A DNA stretch of 64,000 bases from Mycobacterium asiaticum (GTDB taxonomy: Bacteria > Actinomycetota > Actinomycetes > Mycobacteriales > Mycobacteriaceae): the NCBI RefSeq assembly GCF_001673315.1, contig NZ_LZLQ01000086.1:1-64000 (forward strand), read 5' to 3'. Within the stretch, counting starts at the first letter, position 1; each line of letters begins with the position of its first letter. This document shows, in pieces, positions 37,627 to 50,751 of this stretch. The notes under the pieces are model-generated. The model was not told where the DNA came from, ran no database searches, and was given only the letters and a program-made list of their open reading frames with translations. The translations under genes were made by a program, and so were the position numbers.

Positions 37627-39027
37627 ATGAAGCAACGCGGTCAACATGCGGTGGTGCTGGGTGCCAGTATGGGCGGGCTGTTGGCCGCGCGGGTGCTGGC
37701 CGACTTCTACGAACAGGTGACGGTTGTGGAGCGGGACGTGTTGCCCTCCGATCCGGTGAACCGGCGAGGCGTGCCGCAGGGCAGGCTCATCCACGCGTGT
37801 CTCGCACGGCTGGGCGAAGTGCTCGACGAGTTGTTCCCCGGGTTCCGGGACGACCTGATAGCCCACGGTGTCACCAGCTGGGACGACGGCGACTTCGCCA
37901 AAGTTGATTTCTCGTTCGGCGGCCATCGCATGGTGCGCTCCGGACGGTCCGCAGACGCCCCGCGGATCCTGTCGCCGAGCCGGCCCGTGCTGGAATGGCA
38001 TGTACGCCAACGTATTCAAGCGATCCCGAACGTCACCTTCCAGGATGGCCATGACGTGGTCGGCCTGACCGCGACACCGGATAATCGGCGCGTCACCGGA
38101 GCGCGGGTGGTGGATCGCGCACACGACAGGTGCAAGACACTGACCGCCGACCTCGTCGTCGACGCCACCGGCCGCGGGTCGCGGACCCCGGTCTTTCTCG
38201 AGCAACTCGGCTATCAACGGCCCCGTGAAGACGAAGTGGTGGTGCAGTTGGCCTACGCGTGTCAACTCCTGCGGATCCCTCCCAGAGTGATCAAAGAGCA
38301 CATGATCGCGCGCTTCCCCGAGCCCGGGGTGCCGAAGATGTTCGCTCTACTCGGCTACGAGAACAACACCTGGATGGTCGGCGCCGGCACGATGGTCGGA
38401 CTGGAACCACCACACGATCGCGCTGAAATACTCGACTACGCAGAGGAATTGGCGCCACGACAGGTGTCAGATGCGCTGCGGGCAGCCGAACCGATCGGCG
38501 AGGTCGTGCACCATCGCGTCCCGTCCAACCGGTGGCGGCGCTACGACAAGATGCGCCGGTCACCCGACGGTCTGCTGGTTCTCGGTGACGCCGTGTGCAG
38601 TTTCAACCCGATTTATGGGCAGGGTATGACGATCGCAGCCATCGAGGCGACCGTGCTTCGGGACTGCCTGCGCCGCGGAGGACGAGGTCTGACGCGGCGC
38701 TTCACCCGGGTTGCCGCCAAGAACGTGCGGGTGGCATGGCAGACGGCCGTCGCTTCGGATTTGGCGCTCCCGGAAGTGCCTGGGCCCCGGCCTATCCTGA
38801 TGCGGATCAGCAATACCTGCCTAGAGCCGGTGATGAGGGCAAGCGAGACAGATCCCGTCGTCGCTGCGCAGTTCATGCGAGTCACCGGGATGGTCGATCG
38901 GCCGATTCGCCTGCTGCGCCCGTCCATCCTGCTGCGGGTGCTGCGGGCACAGCACCGCCGGACAGACCTGCTGCGGCCCGTCGACCACGAGAGAAATCTG
39001 TGCGCTGTACCCGCCGAACCGGCGTAG
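37627..39027 (+). CDS. FAD-dependent monooxygenase/geranylgeranyl reductase-like flavoprotein
   Basis: A 466-residue group A flavoprotein. The Rossmann FAD motif is VLGASMGG (Gly12 to Gly17), the DG-type block is VVDATGRGSRTPVFL and the second FAD motif is LGDAVCSFNPIYGQGM with Asp321. Such enzymes hydroxylate or epoxidise lipids and aromatics. I cannot name the substrate. It stops 31 bases before the start of the Baeyer-Villiger-type monooxygenase, so the two are probably co-transcribed from a promoter near the 37551 palindrome. Confidence 0.83.
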   Translation: MKQRGQHAVVLGASMGGLLAARVLADFYEQVTVVERDVLPSDPVNRRGVPQGRLIHACLARLGEVLDELFPGFRDDLIAHGVTSWDDGDFAKVDFSFGGHRMVRSGRSADAPRILSPSRPVLEWHVRQRIQAIPNVTFQDGHDVVGLTATPDNRRVTGARVVDRAHDRCKTLTADLVVDATGRGSRTPVFLEQLGYQRPREDEVVVQLAYACQLLRIPPRVIKEHMIARFPEPGVPKMFALLGYENNTWMVGAGTMVGLEPPHDRAEILDYAEELAPRQVSDALRAAEPIGEVVHHRVPSNRWRRYDKMRRSPDGLLVLGDAVCSFNPIYGQGMTIAAIEATVLRDCLRRGGRGLTRRFTRVAAKNVRVAWQTAVASDLALPEVPGPRPILMRISNTCLEPVMRASETDPVVAAQFMRVTGMVDRPIRLLRPSILLRVLRAQHRRTDLLRPVDHERNLCAVPAEPA

Positions 39028-39058
39028 CGTGCTGAGCAGAGCGCGGCGAAAGGTCGGT

Positions 39059-40510
39059 ATGGCGGTCGAAATCAAGGTTGCGATCATCGGCGCCGGGATG
39101 TCAGGCATCTGTATGGCGGCCAAGCTGCAGGATGCCGGTATCGACTCGTTCACCATCTTCGAAAAGGCGGACGAGGTCGGGGGAACCTGGCGCGACAACA
39201 CCTATCCCGGCCTCCATTGCGACGTCCCCTCGCGGTTCTATTCGTACTCGTTCCGGCCCAATCCCAAATGGTCGCACTTCCTTTCGCCGGGGCCCGAGAT
39301 CCAGGCCTATTTCCGTCAGGTCGCCGACGAGCGCGGCATTCGTTCGCACATCCGCTTTGGCGCCAATGTCACCCGGGCCGAGTACGGCGATACGAAGTGG
39401 CGACTGACCACGGCCGATGGGGAGGAGACGTTCGACGTCGTCGTCACCGCAACCGGATTCCTACGGATACCTCGCTATCCGGACATCCCCGGCAGGAACA
39501 CGTTCGCCGGTCCCGCCTTCCATTCTTCGCGTTGGGACCACTCGATCTCGTTGACCGACAAGCGAATCGGCTTGATCGGCACTGGCTCAACCGGTGTGCA
39601 GATCACGGCGGAACTCGGCGGAAAAGTGCGCGGACTCAAGATCTTCCAACGCACCGCGCAGTGGATCTACCCGATGCCGAACGGTCGCTATTCGCCGCTG
39701 ACGCGCGGCGCACTGACCCGGCGGCCATGGTTGAATCGGCTGCCCTACCTGTTCTGGGGTTCGCTGTTCAGCAGAATCTTCGGGGTCGCCCCGGTCCGCC
39801 CGGGCTGGCAGCGCCGGTTCATCCAAGCCATGTGCCGATGGAACCTTCGGCTCGCGGTGCGAGACCCACAGTTACGGGCCAAGCTCACCCCGAAAGATCA
39901 GCCGATGTGCAAACGCCAGGTCATGGCCGGGCATTTCTACAGCGCGGTGCGACAGCCCGGAGTCGAAGTGATCACCGAGGCGATCGATTGCATCGAGCCT
40001 CGTGGAATCGTGACTTCCGACGGCACCCTGCACGAACTGGACGTGCTCGTCTTCGCCACCGGATTCGACGCCCGCGCCTATGTCCGACCGCTGCAGGTGA
40101 TCGGGGAGGGCGGAATCACCTTGGACGAGGCCTGGACAGACGGTCCGATGGCCTACCGCTCGGTGGCGGTACCGGGGTTTCCCAACCTGTTCATGATGGT
40201 CGGCCCGCATTCGCCGGTCGGCAACCAATCGCTGGTGCCGATTGCCGAAGATCAAGCCGACTACGTGATGTGGTGGATCCAGCAATTGCGCAATGGCCAC
40301 ATTGTTGCGGCCGCGCCGACCGAAGCGGCCACCAAGCTGTATAACGAGGCAATGAAAGCGGATATGCCGCAGACCATTTGGGTCACCGGCTGCAGCAGCT
40401 GGTACCTGGGCAAGGACGGTCTGCCCGAGTTGTTCCCCTGGACACCCCAGACGCATCGCGATCTACTGCGCCGACCCGACCCGGCCGACTTCAACGTGCG
40501 TACCGCCTGA
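39059..40510 (+). CDS. Baeyer-Villiger-type flavin monooxygenase
   Basis: The 483-residue class B flavoprotein monooxygenase has the FAD motif GAGMSG (11-16), the NADPH motif GTGSTG (174-179) and the BVMO fingerprint FAGPAFHSSRW (149-159), a clear FxGxxxHxxxW. It should insert oxygen next to a ketone or oxidise a heteroatom. ATG 39059 has GAAAGG five bases upstream; a GTG at 39029 is less likely. Mycobacteria carry many such enzymes for steroid and lipid ketones and for prodrug activation, but the substrate here cannot be told. Confidence 0.88.
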   Translation: MAVEIKVAIIGAGMSGICMAAKLQDAGIDSFTIFEKADEVGGTWRDNTYPGLHCDVPSRFYSYSFRPNPKWSHFLSPGPEIQAYFRQVADERGIRSHIRFGANVTRAEYGDTKWRLTTADGEETFDVVVTATGFLRIPRYPDIPGRNTFAGPAFHSSRWDHSISLTDKRIGLIGTGSTGVQITAELGGKVRGLKIFQRTAQWIYPMPNGRYSPLTRGALTRRPWLNRLPYLFWGSLFSRIFGVAPVRPGWQRRFIQAMCRWNLRLAVRDPQLRAKLTPKDQPMCKRQVMAGHFYSAVRQPGVEVITEAIDCIEPRGIVTSDGTLHELDVLVFATGFDARAYVRPLQVIGEGGITLDEAWTDGPMAYRSVAVPGFPNLFMMVGPHSPVGNQSLVPIAEDQADYVMWWIQQLRNGHIVAAAPTEAATKLYNEAMKADMPQTIWVTGCSSWYLGKDGLPELFPWTPQTHRDLLRRPDPADFNVRTA

Positions 40511-40579
40511 CGGGCACTTGTCGCTGTCGGGGCCGAAGGCGGGACGAACTCGACTCGGTCTCAGAGCCCAGGCTCGCTT

Positions 40580-41428
40580 TTACGACGTCCCGGTGCGTCG
40601 CGCATAGGCCGCGCGCTGGTCGGGTTTGACGTCGCTGGTGAACACACGTCCGGTGCCCAGGACGCGTCCCAACGCCTCTGCTACGCCCTGCGGCAGCAGA
40701 CGTTGAACCGACACCGTAGCGCCGATCGCGCGGGGCACGATCACGCGCGGCTGGGGTTTGCTGATCACGCCGAGAACCGCGCGGGCGATCTCCTCGGGCT
40801 CGGCATTTCTGAATCCCTTGGCGTGCCCGATCCCGGCGACCATCTCGGTGTTGGTCAATGTCGGCATGATCGCGGAGAAATGAACGCCGCGTCCGCGGTT
40901 CTCCATGCGGACCGTGTCGGTATACCCGAGCACGGCATGCTTTGTCGCGCAATATGTGGCGATACCTTCGGTCGGCAAGATGCCACCCAGCGAAGCGATG
41001 TTGATGACGTGACCACTGCGGCGGGGAAGCATCCGTTGGGCGGCCAGCTTGGTGCCCAGAATCACGCCGAAAATGTTGACATCGAGCAGTCTTTGAGTGA
41101 TGGCGTCGGCCTCGTCCACCGCGCTGCCTACTGCGATCACGCCCGCGTTGTTGATCAGGACATCCAACGGGCCTAACTCGTTCTCCACGGTGTCGAGGAA
41201 TTCGGTGAACGATGCGCGGTCCGTCACGTCCAGACCGCGGGAGACCGTGAGGCCCAGCCGCTCACCCGAATGCTGAACGGCGGCTTCGTCGATATCCCCG
41301 ATCGCCACCTTCGCCCCCGATGCGTGCAGCGCTGTGGCGATAGCCAGGCCGATCCCGCGCGCGCCACCGGTGATTGCTACGACTTTTCCGGGGACTTTTC
41401 CGGCGATTTTTCCGGCATCAGATTTCAT
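40580..41428 (-). CDS. Short-chain dehydrogenase/reductase
   Basis: The 282-residue classical SDR has TGGARGIG (20-27), NNAG (93-96) and Y159-x3-K163 (YCATK). Asp at the end of the second strand (IGDID) favours NAD over NADP. ATG 41428 is chosen; upstream frames are antisense to the molybdopterin protein region. Codons 7-15 contain a short GK repeat encoded by reiterated TTTTCCGG-like DNA. It converges with the BVMO and diverges from the membrane oxidoreductase. The C-terminal 60 residues carry a predicted membrane-associating stretch. Confidence 0.85.
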   Translation of the reverse strand: MKSDAGKIAGKVPGKVVAITGGARGIGLAIATALHASGAKVAIGDIDEAAVQHSGERLGLTVSRGLDVTDRASFTEFLDTVENELGPLDVLINNAGVIAVGSAVDEADAITQRLLDVNIFGVILGTKLAAQRMLPRRSGHVINIASLGGILPTEGIATYCATKHAVLGYTDTVRMENRGRGVHFSAIMPTLTNTEMVAGIGHAKGFRNAEPEEIARAVLGVISKPQPRVIVPRAIGATVSVQRLLPQGVAEALGRVLGTGRVFTSDVKPDQRAAYARRTGTS

Positions 41429-41544
41429 TGCTTCACGGTACGGCTTGCGCAGCGTCCGGTCGACGCCCGCATGCCGATTGCGCTGTGCGTATGCACCACA
41501 AAGCTTTTGCGGGGCTACAGCCGAAGGCGCGTAAAGTAGCTCGG

Positions 41545-43068
41545 ATGGCCGTGGCTTCGCCGAACGCGCGGATGCTCGCCGGGGTCGCCGCTGCGTCCGT
41601 CGCGTTGGGTGTCGCCCAGTTGGCGGGTATTCCGTTCGGCGCGCGGGCCGATGCGCGCACCGCGGTGGGTTCTGCGGTCGTCGACCTGACACCGGGACCC
41701 GTCAAAGAGTGGGCGATTCAGACCCTCGGCCCGCTGGACAAACCGTTCCTGGCCGTTGTCGTACTGGTGGTGATCGCGACGATCGCAGCGATCGGCGGAA
41801 GTTACGAGACGCCGCGCCGTCCGTTCGGGAGCGCCGCGATCGTCGCGGCGGGCGTTCTTGGCTGCGTCGCCGTGTTGTCGCGGCAGGGTGGGACAGCGCT
41901 CGACACCATCCCTACGGTCGTCGGCGCCGCCTGCGGCGTGCTGGTCCTGCGGGTGCTCATCCGGAAACACCCGGACGATCAAACCCGAACGGCGGATCCA
42001 GACAGACGCAAAGTGGTCATGTACGGGTTGCTGGGATTCGGAATACTCAGTGGGGTGGCGGGTGCGGTCATCACGCGCCTGGCGCATTCGGTGGAAGCCG
42101 ACCGCAGGACTTTCGCGCTGCCCCGCCCGCGGTCGCCGGCTCCTGGGATACCCGCTGACGTGCAACCCAAAGGTGTTGCGCTGCCAAGTTTCATCACACC
42201 GAACGCGGATTTCTACCGAATCGACACCGCACTGGTTGTCCCCCAACTCAGTCAGGGTGACTGGCGGCTGCGCATCCACGGCATGGTGGACCGCGAAGCC
42301 AGTTACACCTTCGACGACCTGGCCCGCTTCGAGGTTGTCGAGGCCATGACCACTTTGACCTGCGTATCCAATCCCGTTGGCGGGGATCTCATTTCGACCG
42401 GAATTTGGACAGGCTACCGGGTGGCCGATCTTTTGGCGGAGGCCGGTGTGCACCAGGAAGCCGATATGGTGCTCTCCACCTCGATCGACGGATTCACCGC
42501 CGGCACACCGGTGCAGGCCCTGACCGACGGCCGCGCAGCGCTACTGGCGGTCGGCCTCAACGGTCAACCGTTGCCGGTCGAGCACGGCTACCCGGCGCGC
42601 CTGGTGGTGCCGGGACTTTATGGCTACGTGTCGGCCACCAAGTGGGTCGTCGAACTCGAACTGACCCGATTCGACAGAGCTAAGGCGTACTGGACGCGCC
42701 AGGGGTGGGCGGCGCGCGCGCCCATCAAGACTGAGTCGCGAATCGATGTGCCGCGGGGCGGCCAGAAGGTGCCGGTGGGGCCGGTGGTGTTCGGGGGCGT
42801 GGCGTGGGCACAGAACCGGGGAGTGCGGGCCGTGGAGGTGCGCATCGGTGACGGTAGGTGGCAACCGGCCGAGCTGGGCGCGAGTTATTCCAACGAGACG
42901 TGGCGGTTGTGGAGCATCCCATGGGAGGCCAAAACCCCTGGGCGAGAGATGATCACAGTCCGTGCCATCGACAACACCGGAGCCGTCCAAACCGAAGACC
43001 GGGCCGCTCCCGTCCCCGACGGGGCGACCGGCTGGCACACGGTGAACTTCACCGTCGTGGGGAAGTAG
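41545..43068 (+). CDS. Membrane-anchored molybdopterin oxidoreductase (sulfite-oxidase family)
   Basis: A 507-residue protein with four to five hydrophobic segments in the first 180 residues, then an extracytoplasmic sulfite-oxidase-like Moco domain. The molybdenum ligand is Cys273 in TLTCVSNPVGG. The C-terminal Ig-like dimerisation domain (about 400-507) has GVAWAQNRGVRAVEVR and WxxWSIPWEAKTPG. This architecture is that of mycobacterial Rv0218-like proteins. ATG 41545 gives MAVASPNARML; the longer frame upstream is not supported. The electron acceptor and substrate are unknown. Confidence 0.88.
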   Translation: MAVASPNARMLAGVAAASVALGVAQLAGIPFGARADARTAVGSAVVDLTPGPVKEWAIQTLGPLDKPFLAVVVLVVIATIAAIGGSYETPRRPFGSAAIVAAGVLGCVAVLSRQGGTALDTIPTVVGAACGVLVLRVLIRKHPDDQTRTADPDRRKVVMYGLLGFGILSGVAGAVITRLAHSVEADRRTFALPRPRSPAPGIPADVQPKGVALPSFITPNADFYRIDTALVVPQLSQGDWRLRIHGMVDREASYTFDDLARFEVVEAMTTLTCVSNPVGGDLISTGIWTGYRVADLLAEAGVHQEADMVLSTSIDGFTAGTPVQALTDGRAALLAVGLNGQPLPVEHGYPARLVVPGLYGYVSATKWVVELELTRFDRAKAYWTRQGWAARAPIKTESRIDVPRGGQKVPVGPVVFGGVAWAQNRGVRAVEVRIGDGRWQPAELGASYSNETWRLWSIPWEAKTPGREMITVRAIDNTGAVQTEDRAAPVPDGATGWHTVNFTVVGK

Positions 43069-43072
43069 TGCC

Positions 43073-43273
43073 CTATCGGGAAGAGAGTTTCCGCCAGCTG
43101 AACACCGCGATCACAATGCCGACCAGCGCGGTAATCGGACCGATGACCGACCAGGTGGTGGTATTGCTCATCGGGCTGCCACCCAGCACTCCGAAGCCCT
43201 GCAGCGCCCAGATCACCCCGAACAACGCGACGATCAACCCCAACGCGAAGGTGACGACGAATCCTCTGTTCAT
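43073..43273 (-). CDS. Small membrane protein, two helices
   Basis: The 66-residue protein has two hydrophobic segments (about 5-29 and 40-58) with a short loop and a basic end (WRKLSSR). It faces away from cobN and converges on the molybdopterin oxidoreductase with a 4-base gap. No family function is known to me. The intact frame and typical membrane composition support a real gene. Confidence 0.7.
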   Translation of the reverse strand: MNRGFVVTFALGLIVALFGVIWALQGFGVLGGSPMSNTTTWSVIGPITALVGIVIAVFSWRKLSSR

Positions 43274-43329
43274 ATAGGGACCCTACGTGCCGATTCGGTG
43301 CTCCGGAGGCGCTGCGGTACGAATGGGGG

Positions 43330-46914
<3,585 letters not shown>

Positions 46915-46922
46915 GCAGCGGG

Positions 46923-47726
46923 TCAGATGAAGTCCGATCCACCGTCCACGTTCACCGTGGCGCCGGTGACGTAGCCGTTGCGCCGGGACGCGAGGTAAGC
47001 GGTGATAGAGGCGACCTCTTCGGGCAGCCCCGCCCGCCCGAGGTCGCACGGATGGTGAAAGTGCGTGTCGATCCACGTCATCACATCGTGCGGATCGGTA
47101 GCGTCCAGGCCGTCGGCGGCCAGGATGTCCTTGAGGTTCTCGGTGAAGCTGGCTGTCACGATGGTCCCCGGGCATACGCAGTTGACCAAGATCCCGTCTC
47201 CGGCAAGGCTTTTGGAAAGATTCTTGGTGACGCTGGCCAGGGCCGCCTTCGACGCGGTGTAGGCGACGATGCGTGGGTTCTGGCGCTGAATGGAATGCGC
47301 CGACAACGTCACAATGCGTCCCCATTCCGCAGCGCGCAGCATTGGCAGCGCAGCGCGGATCGACCGGACCGCCGACATGGTGCCCAGGTTGAAAGCCGCG
47401 TCCCACTGAGCGTCATCCATCTCTTCGAAATATCCGTCACCGGGCCCGATTGTGTGGACCAGACAGTTGAGGTGCCCCCACCGTTGCGCCACCTCGGCAA
47501 AACCGGAAGCGATCGAATCCGCGGCGGCCATGTCCACACTGATTCCGAAGGCCTCCGGCGCCCCGGCCGCCCGGAGCGACACCACCGCAGCATCGAGTGC
47601 ACCTTGGTCCCGAGCCATCACCGCCACCTTGACGCCCTCGGCCGCCAGCGTTTCGGCGATGGCCAGACCCATTCCCTTACTGCCACCGGTGACAACCGCT
47701 GTCGATCCCGCAAAACCCAAGTCCAT
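46923..47726 (-). CDS. Short-chain dehydrogenase/reductase of TetR operon
   Basis: The 267-residue classical SDR has TGGSKGMG (13-20), Ser142 and Y156-x3-K160 (YTASK), and a C-terminal GATVNVDGGSDFI. GAGGGAG precedes ATG 47726; the longer upstream frame runs into the TetR gene and is not real. It is the last gene of the minus-strand set 50725-46923. The company of a sulfotransferase and a DUF1214-like protein suggests lipid or steroid-type substrates, which is inference. Confidence 0.87.
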   Translation of the reverse strand: MDLGFAGSTAVVTGGSKGMGLAIAETLAAEGVKVAVMARDQGALDAAVVSLRAAGAPEAFGISVDMAAADSIASGFAEVAQRWGHLNCLVHTIGPGDGYFEEMDDAQWDAAFNLGTMSAVRSIRAALPMLRAAEWGRIVTLSAHSIQRQNPRIVAYTASKAALASVTKNLSKSLAGDGILVNCVCPGTIVTASFTENLKDILAADGLDATDPHDVMTWIDTHFHHPCDLGRAGLPEEVASITAYLASRRNGYVTGATVNVDGGSDFI

Positions 47727-47740
47727 TGAAAACTCCCTCG

Positions 47741-48382
47741 TTACTGTTCGACGCCCAAGGCCCGTAGGCAGAACCGCAGAATATGGCCACGGATTTCGAC
47801 CCGGTCGCACGCACCGGTCGTCCAGTGTCGATCGATGCCCGCCCACACCACGCCATGAATAAAGCGGGCATCGGTATCCGGATCGATGCCGTGGAATACG
47901 CCTCGCTGCATTCCGCGCTCGAGAACCTCGCTGAGCGGCGACAACATCTCGGCATACGCGGGTTGAATGAGGTTGGGAGCGGCCAACGTCTGTGACTGCG
48001 CCTCCTGCGACAGCCATCGCAAGCCGGATCGAACTGTGTCGTCGAACGCCAAGTCAAGCCGGGCGTCCACCCAGGCCACCACCGCGTCGACTTCTGTCGC
48101 AGCCGAGGCCATTCGGCGGCGCAAGCGTCGCGTCTCGACCCGGGCAGCCTCCCGGAAGACCTCGGCTACCAGCGCATCCTTGGAGTCGAAGTGTCGGTAG
48201 AACGCGCGGGTGCTCAGGCCTGCTCGGGCCAGCACTGCGGCAATACCGAAGCCGCTGACCCCCTCCTCGCGGAGGGTCACCGAGGCGGCGTCCAGTATTC
48301 GGCGACGGATGGTGGGGTCAGGGGCGAGCTTGTCGCGTCGCCGGGTGCGTGGAGTGTTGACCCGTTCAGGCAGTTGCGTCAT
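47741..48382 (-). CDS. TetR family transcriptional regulator
   Basis: A 213-residue regulator. The helix-turn-helix lies at about residues 24-70 (AAVLARAGLSTRAFYRHFDSKDALVAEVF). The rest is a helical ligand-binding domain. Its start overlaps the end of the sulfotransferase gene by 17 bases, so it is made from the operon it probably controls. The 27-bp palindrome at 50752-50778, just before the first gene of that operon, is the obvious candidate operator. Confidence 0.9.
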   Translation of the reverse strand: MTQLPERVNTPRTRRRDKLAPDPTIRRRILDAASVTLREEGVSGFGIAAVLARAGLSTRAFYRHFDSKDALVAEVFREAARVETRRLRRRMASAATEVDAVVAWVDARLDLAFDDTVRSGLRWLSQEAQSQTLAAPNLIQPAYAEMLSPLSEVLERGMQRGVFHGIDPDTDARFIHGVVWAGIDRHWTTGACDRVEIRGHILRFCLRALGVEQ

Positions 48383-49511
48383 AGCTGGCCAGGTAGTCGG
48401 CGAAACGCTCCCGTACGCCCTCAGATGTCAAGCCGTAGTCGCTCAACGAATATTCATGCGCACCACGGCTTCCGGGCTGGTGGCCGTGCGCCCACCGCTC
48501 CACCGACTGTCGGCTGGCGTCGGTGAACGTCAACCCCAGTGATTCGTAACTGGCGCGCAAGACGCCGACCGGGTCTGTTCGCAGGGCCGCAAACGACACG
48601 TCGGCGAATCGCCCCTCGCCCACCCGATCGCGGAAATCCATTGCCCGCCGCACGGCTTCGGCCCAGCTATCCACCTGCTCGGCGCCGAGCTCAACGGCGT
48701 CGTTCCGGTCGCTGCTCCAGCTGCGCACGTAATGAATAAGGCTGCACACCGATCCCAGCACCATGGCCGGATCGCGATGGCTCCACAGGAATCTCGCGTT
48801 CGGGTACGCCTCGACCAGCGCGTCGAGGGCGAACATATGCACGGGGGTCTTGAGGTGCCAGAGGTTGGGCGGGCAACGCCACTGCAACAGTTTGAGCACC
48901 CGGCGATGGTAGGTGTAGGTCTCGCGCATATCGCAATGCATCAGCCACGCCAGGTATCGGGGTGCGCGAACGGCGCCGTCGAAGTGAAACGTCCGGAAGC
49001 TCATGCCCATCAGGTCCTGGCATTCGGTGGGGGCGGTCGCCTCGGAGTTGTAGAGCGTCTTCATCTTCGGGAACATCTCGTCGAGCATCTTCAAGCCCGC
49101 CTCGGCCTGCGCGATCCGTGGATCGTCGTGTTGGCTGGCGGATTCCGGTGGCGGGGTCGGTGCCTGCGACTCCCACATTCGCAGTGAGCGGAACTGCGGA
49201 TCAGCGGCTACCAGTTGGCTCAGGGCGGTGGTTCCGGTGCGGGGGAGGCCGATGACGAATACCGGGCCGCCAACCACCTGGTCGTCGATTTCGGGGTGCC
49301 GGGCGTAGGTGTCCTCGACCTTGAGGCGCTGGATCAGCGCGTTGCTGATGGTCGCGTGCTGAATGACGCGGCCCATGTCGTTGAGGTCTGCCTCGGTGTT
49401 CAAGGCGTCGACGATGCGTTCGAGACCCTCCCGGTAATACGTCGAACCGAAATCGTCGAGACCCGTTGCGGCACAGGCCGCTTCTTCCAGCCCGTCGGCG
49501 CTGAAGGTCAT
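48366..49511 (-). CDS. Sulfotransferase family protein
   Basis: A 381-residue PAPS-dependent sulfotransferase-like enzyme. The 5'-phosphosulfate loop is GLPRTGTT (88-95) and the 3'-phosphate region is YPNARFLWSHRDPAMVLGS. A helical N-terminal extension of about 75 residues is typical of the mycobacterial Stf-like group. ATG 49511 overlaps the upstream stop in ATGA. The acceptor is unknown; some proteins of this group may not transfer sulfate. Confidence 0.87.
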   Translation of the reverse strand: MTFSADGLEEAACAATGLDDFGSTYYREGLERIVDALNTEADLNDMGRVIQHATISNALIQRLKVEDTYARHPEIDDQVVGGPVFVIGLPRTGTTALSQLVAADPQFRSLRMWESQAPTPPPESASQHDDPRIAQAEAGLKMLDEMFPKMKTLYNSEATAPTECQDLMGMSFRTFHFDGAVRAPRYLAWLMHCDMRETYTYHRRVLKLLQWRCPPNLWHLKTPVHMFALDALVEAYPNARFLWSHRDPAMVLGSVCSLIHYVRSWSSDRNDAVELGAEQVDSWAEAVRRAMDFRDRVGEGRFADVSFAALRTDPVGVLRASYESLGLTFTDASRQSVERWAHGHQPGSRGAHEYSLSDYGLTSEGVRERFADYLASYDATA

Positions 49512-50725
49512 CTCCGGAACCTTTCCTGCACGGCACACCGACGTGAGGCAAGGACCGATGCCCGTTCCTCGGGCGTGATTCGTGTTGTGTCGGAGGGTAA
49601 TTCGGCAAGGATGTCAGCTGAGGGCACCAGACGCGTCGAGGGCGCAGGTGCAGTCGTGGTGCGCACGCACCGCAGGATGATAGGGCCGTTGCTGTGACCG
49701 GCGGTGTCGAGCCAGTTGGCCACCCCGGGATCCGCCGCGCAGAGCACCACTCGCACGCGACCGTCGGAGTCCACGGCGGCCTGATGGGCGTTCAGGCTGG
49801 ACTGGTGGCGGCCGTAGTGAATGGTCTCCCACCACGGGTTGCCGATCGAGAAACTCCAGTAGATGCCCTCGGGCGGTTCGACTTCGACGATCAGCGCCTC
49901 GTCCGGAGCCAACTCCCACCGGCCGATGACCGGGCGGTTCTCGGCCGCCGCCCCCATGCCGATTCGGTCGATCGGCGGCAGGAACCCGTTGGCGGGCGGG
50001 GCGGCGCCGAACTGCAGAAAGAACGCGAGATTGTCGTGCACGAATTCGCCCAGAGCGACCACCTGCCGCGATATTACGGTGGCGGCATCGGCGCGCCCAT
50101 GCGTTGTCGGGACCGGGTCACCCAGCCGTTCGATCTGCAACGAAGACGGCACCTCGGTATCCCAGTCGTAGAAAAAATGCCGGACGGTCAGCGTGGGATT
50201 TTCGCCCTCGAGACGCATCCAGTTGCCCGGGCGCTCGTCCGCGGAAAGCACGACCTCGAAGTTGCCGTCAGCGTCGACCTCGAGTTCGTCGACCAGTTCG
50301 TTGGCCGTGGCGACGATCCCGTTCATCGTCTGCAGTCCGACGTAGCGCGCGGTGCCCCGATTGCCGTGCAGCCGGTAACTCTCCCCGCCGCGCAGCACCG
50401 CGCGGGTGTAGACGCAGTCCGGGCATTCCATTCCCCACGTCACGAGGTCGTCGGTGCTGGTCCGCTGGACCGACAGCACGGGGTCGGGGTCGTACCGCAA
50501 CACCTCGTCGATGCCGGCGCTCAGCAGCACCAGCAGATGTCGCATACCCGCCGCGAGATCGACGCGATTGCGGTTGCACGACGCAGAATTCACCACGTCC
50601 GCGGCATCGCGTAGCCGGTCCAGCAGGTGCGACCAAGCGGGGGAGACGTCAGCGTCGGCGCCCGAGAACGCCGCCTCCGCGATCGAGAACGGTAACCAAG
50701 CCAACGACTGCGGTGGATCGCTCAC
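49508..50725 (-). CDS. DUF1214-like protein
   Basis: The 405-residue soluble protein has the C-terminal region (about 265-370) that looks like the DUF1214 beta domain (GIYWSFSIGNPWWETIHYG and the DGRVRVVL strand) and a helical first third. In mycobacteria such proteins often neighbour TetR regulators, sulfotransferases and SDRs in lipid or steroid loci, but the biochemical role is not known. GTG 50725 has GAGGG upstream. It is the first gene of the operon, with the palindrome 27 bases upstream of its start. Confidence 0.8.
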   Translation of the reverse strand: MSDPPQSLAWLPFSIAEAAFSGADADVSPAWSHLLDRLRDAADVVNSASCNRNRVDLAAGMRHLLVLLSAGIDEVLRYDPDPVLSVQRTSTDDLVTWGMECPDCVYTRAVLRGGESYRLHGNRGTARYVGLQTMNGIVATANELVDELEVDADGNFEVVLSADERPGNWMRLEGENPTLTVRHFFYDWDTEVPSSLQIERLGDPVPTTHGRADAATVISRQVVALGEFVHDNLAFFLQFGAAPPANGFLPPIDRIGMGAAAENRPVIGRWELAPDEALIVEVEPPEGIYWSFSIGNPWWETIHYGRHQSSLNAHQAAVDSDGRVRVVLCAADPGVANWLDTAGHSNGPIILRCVRTTTAPAPSTRLVPSADILAELPSDTTRITPEERASVLASRRCAVQERFRR

Positions 50726-50751
50726 CTGGTTTCCCTCAATCCATGCGGAGG

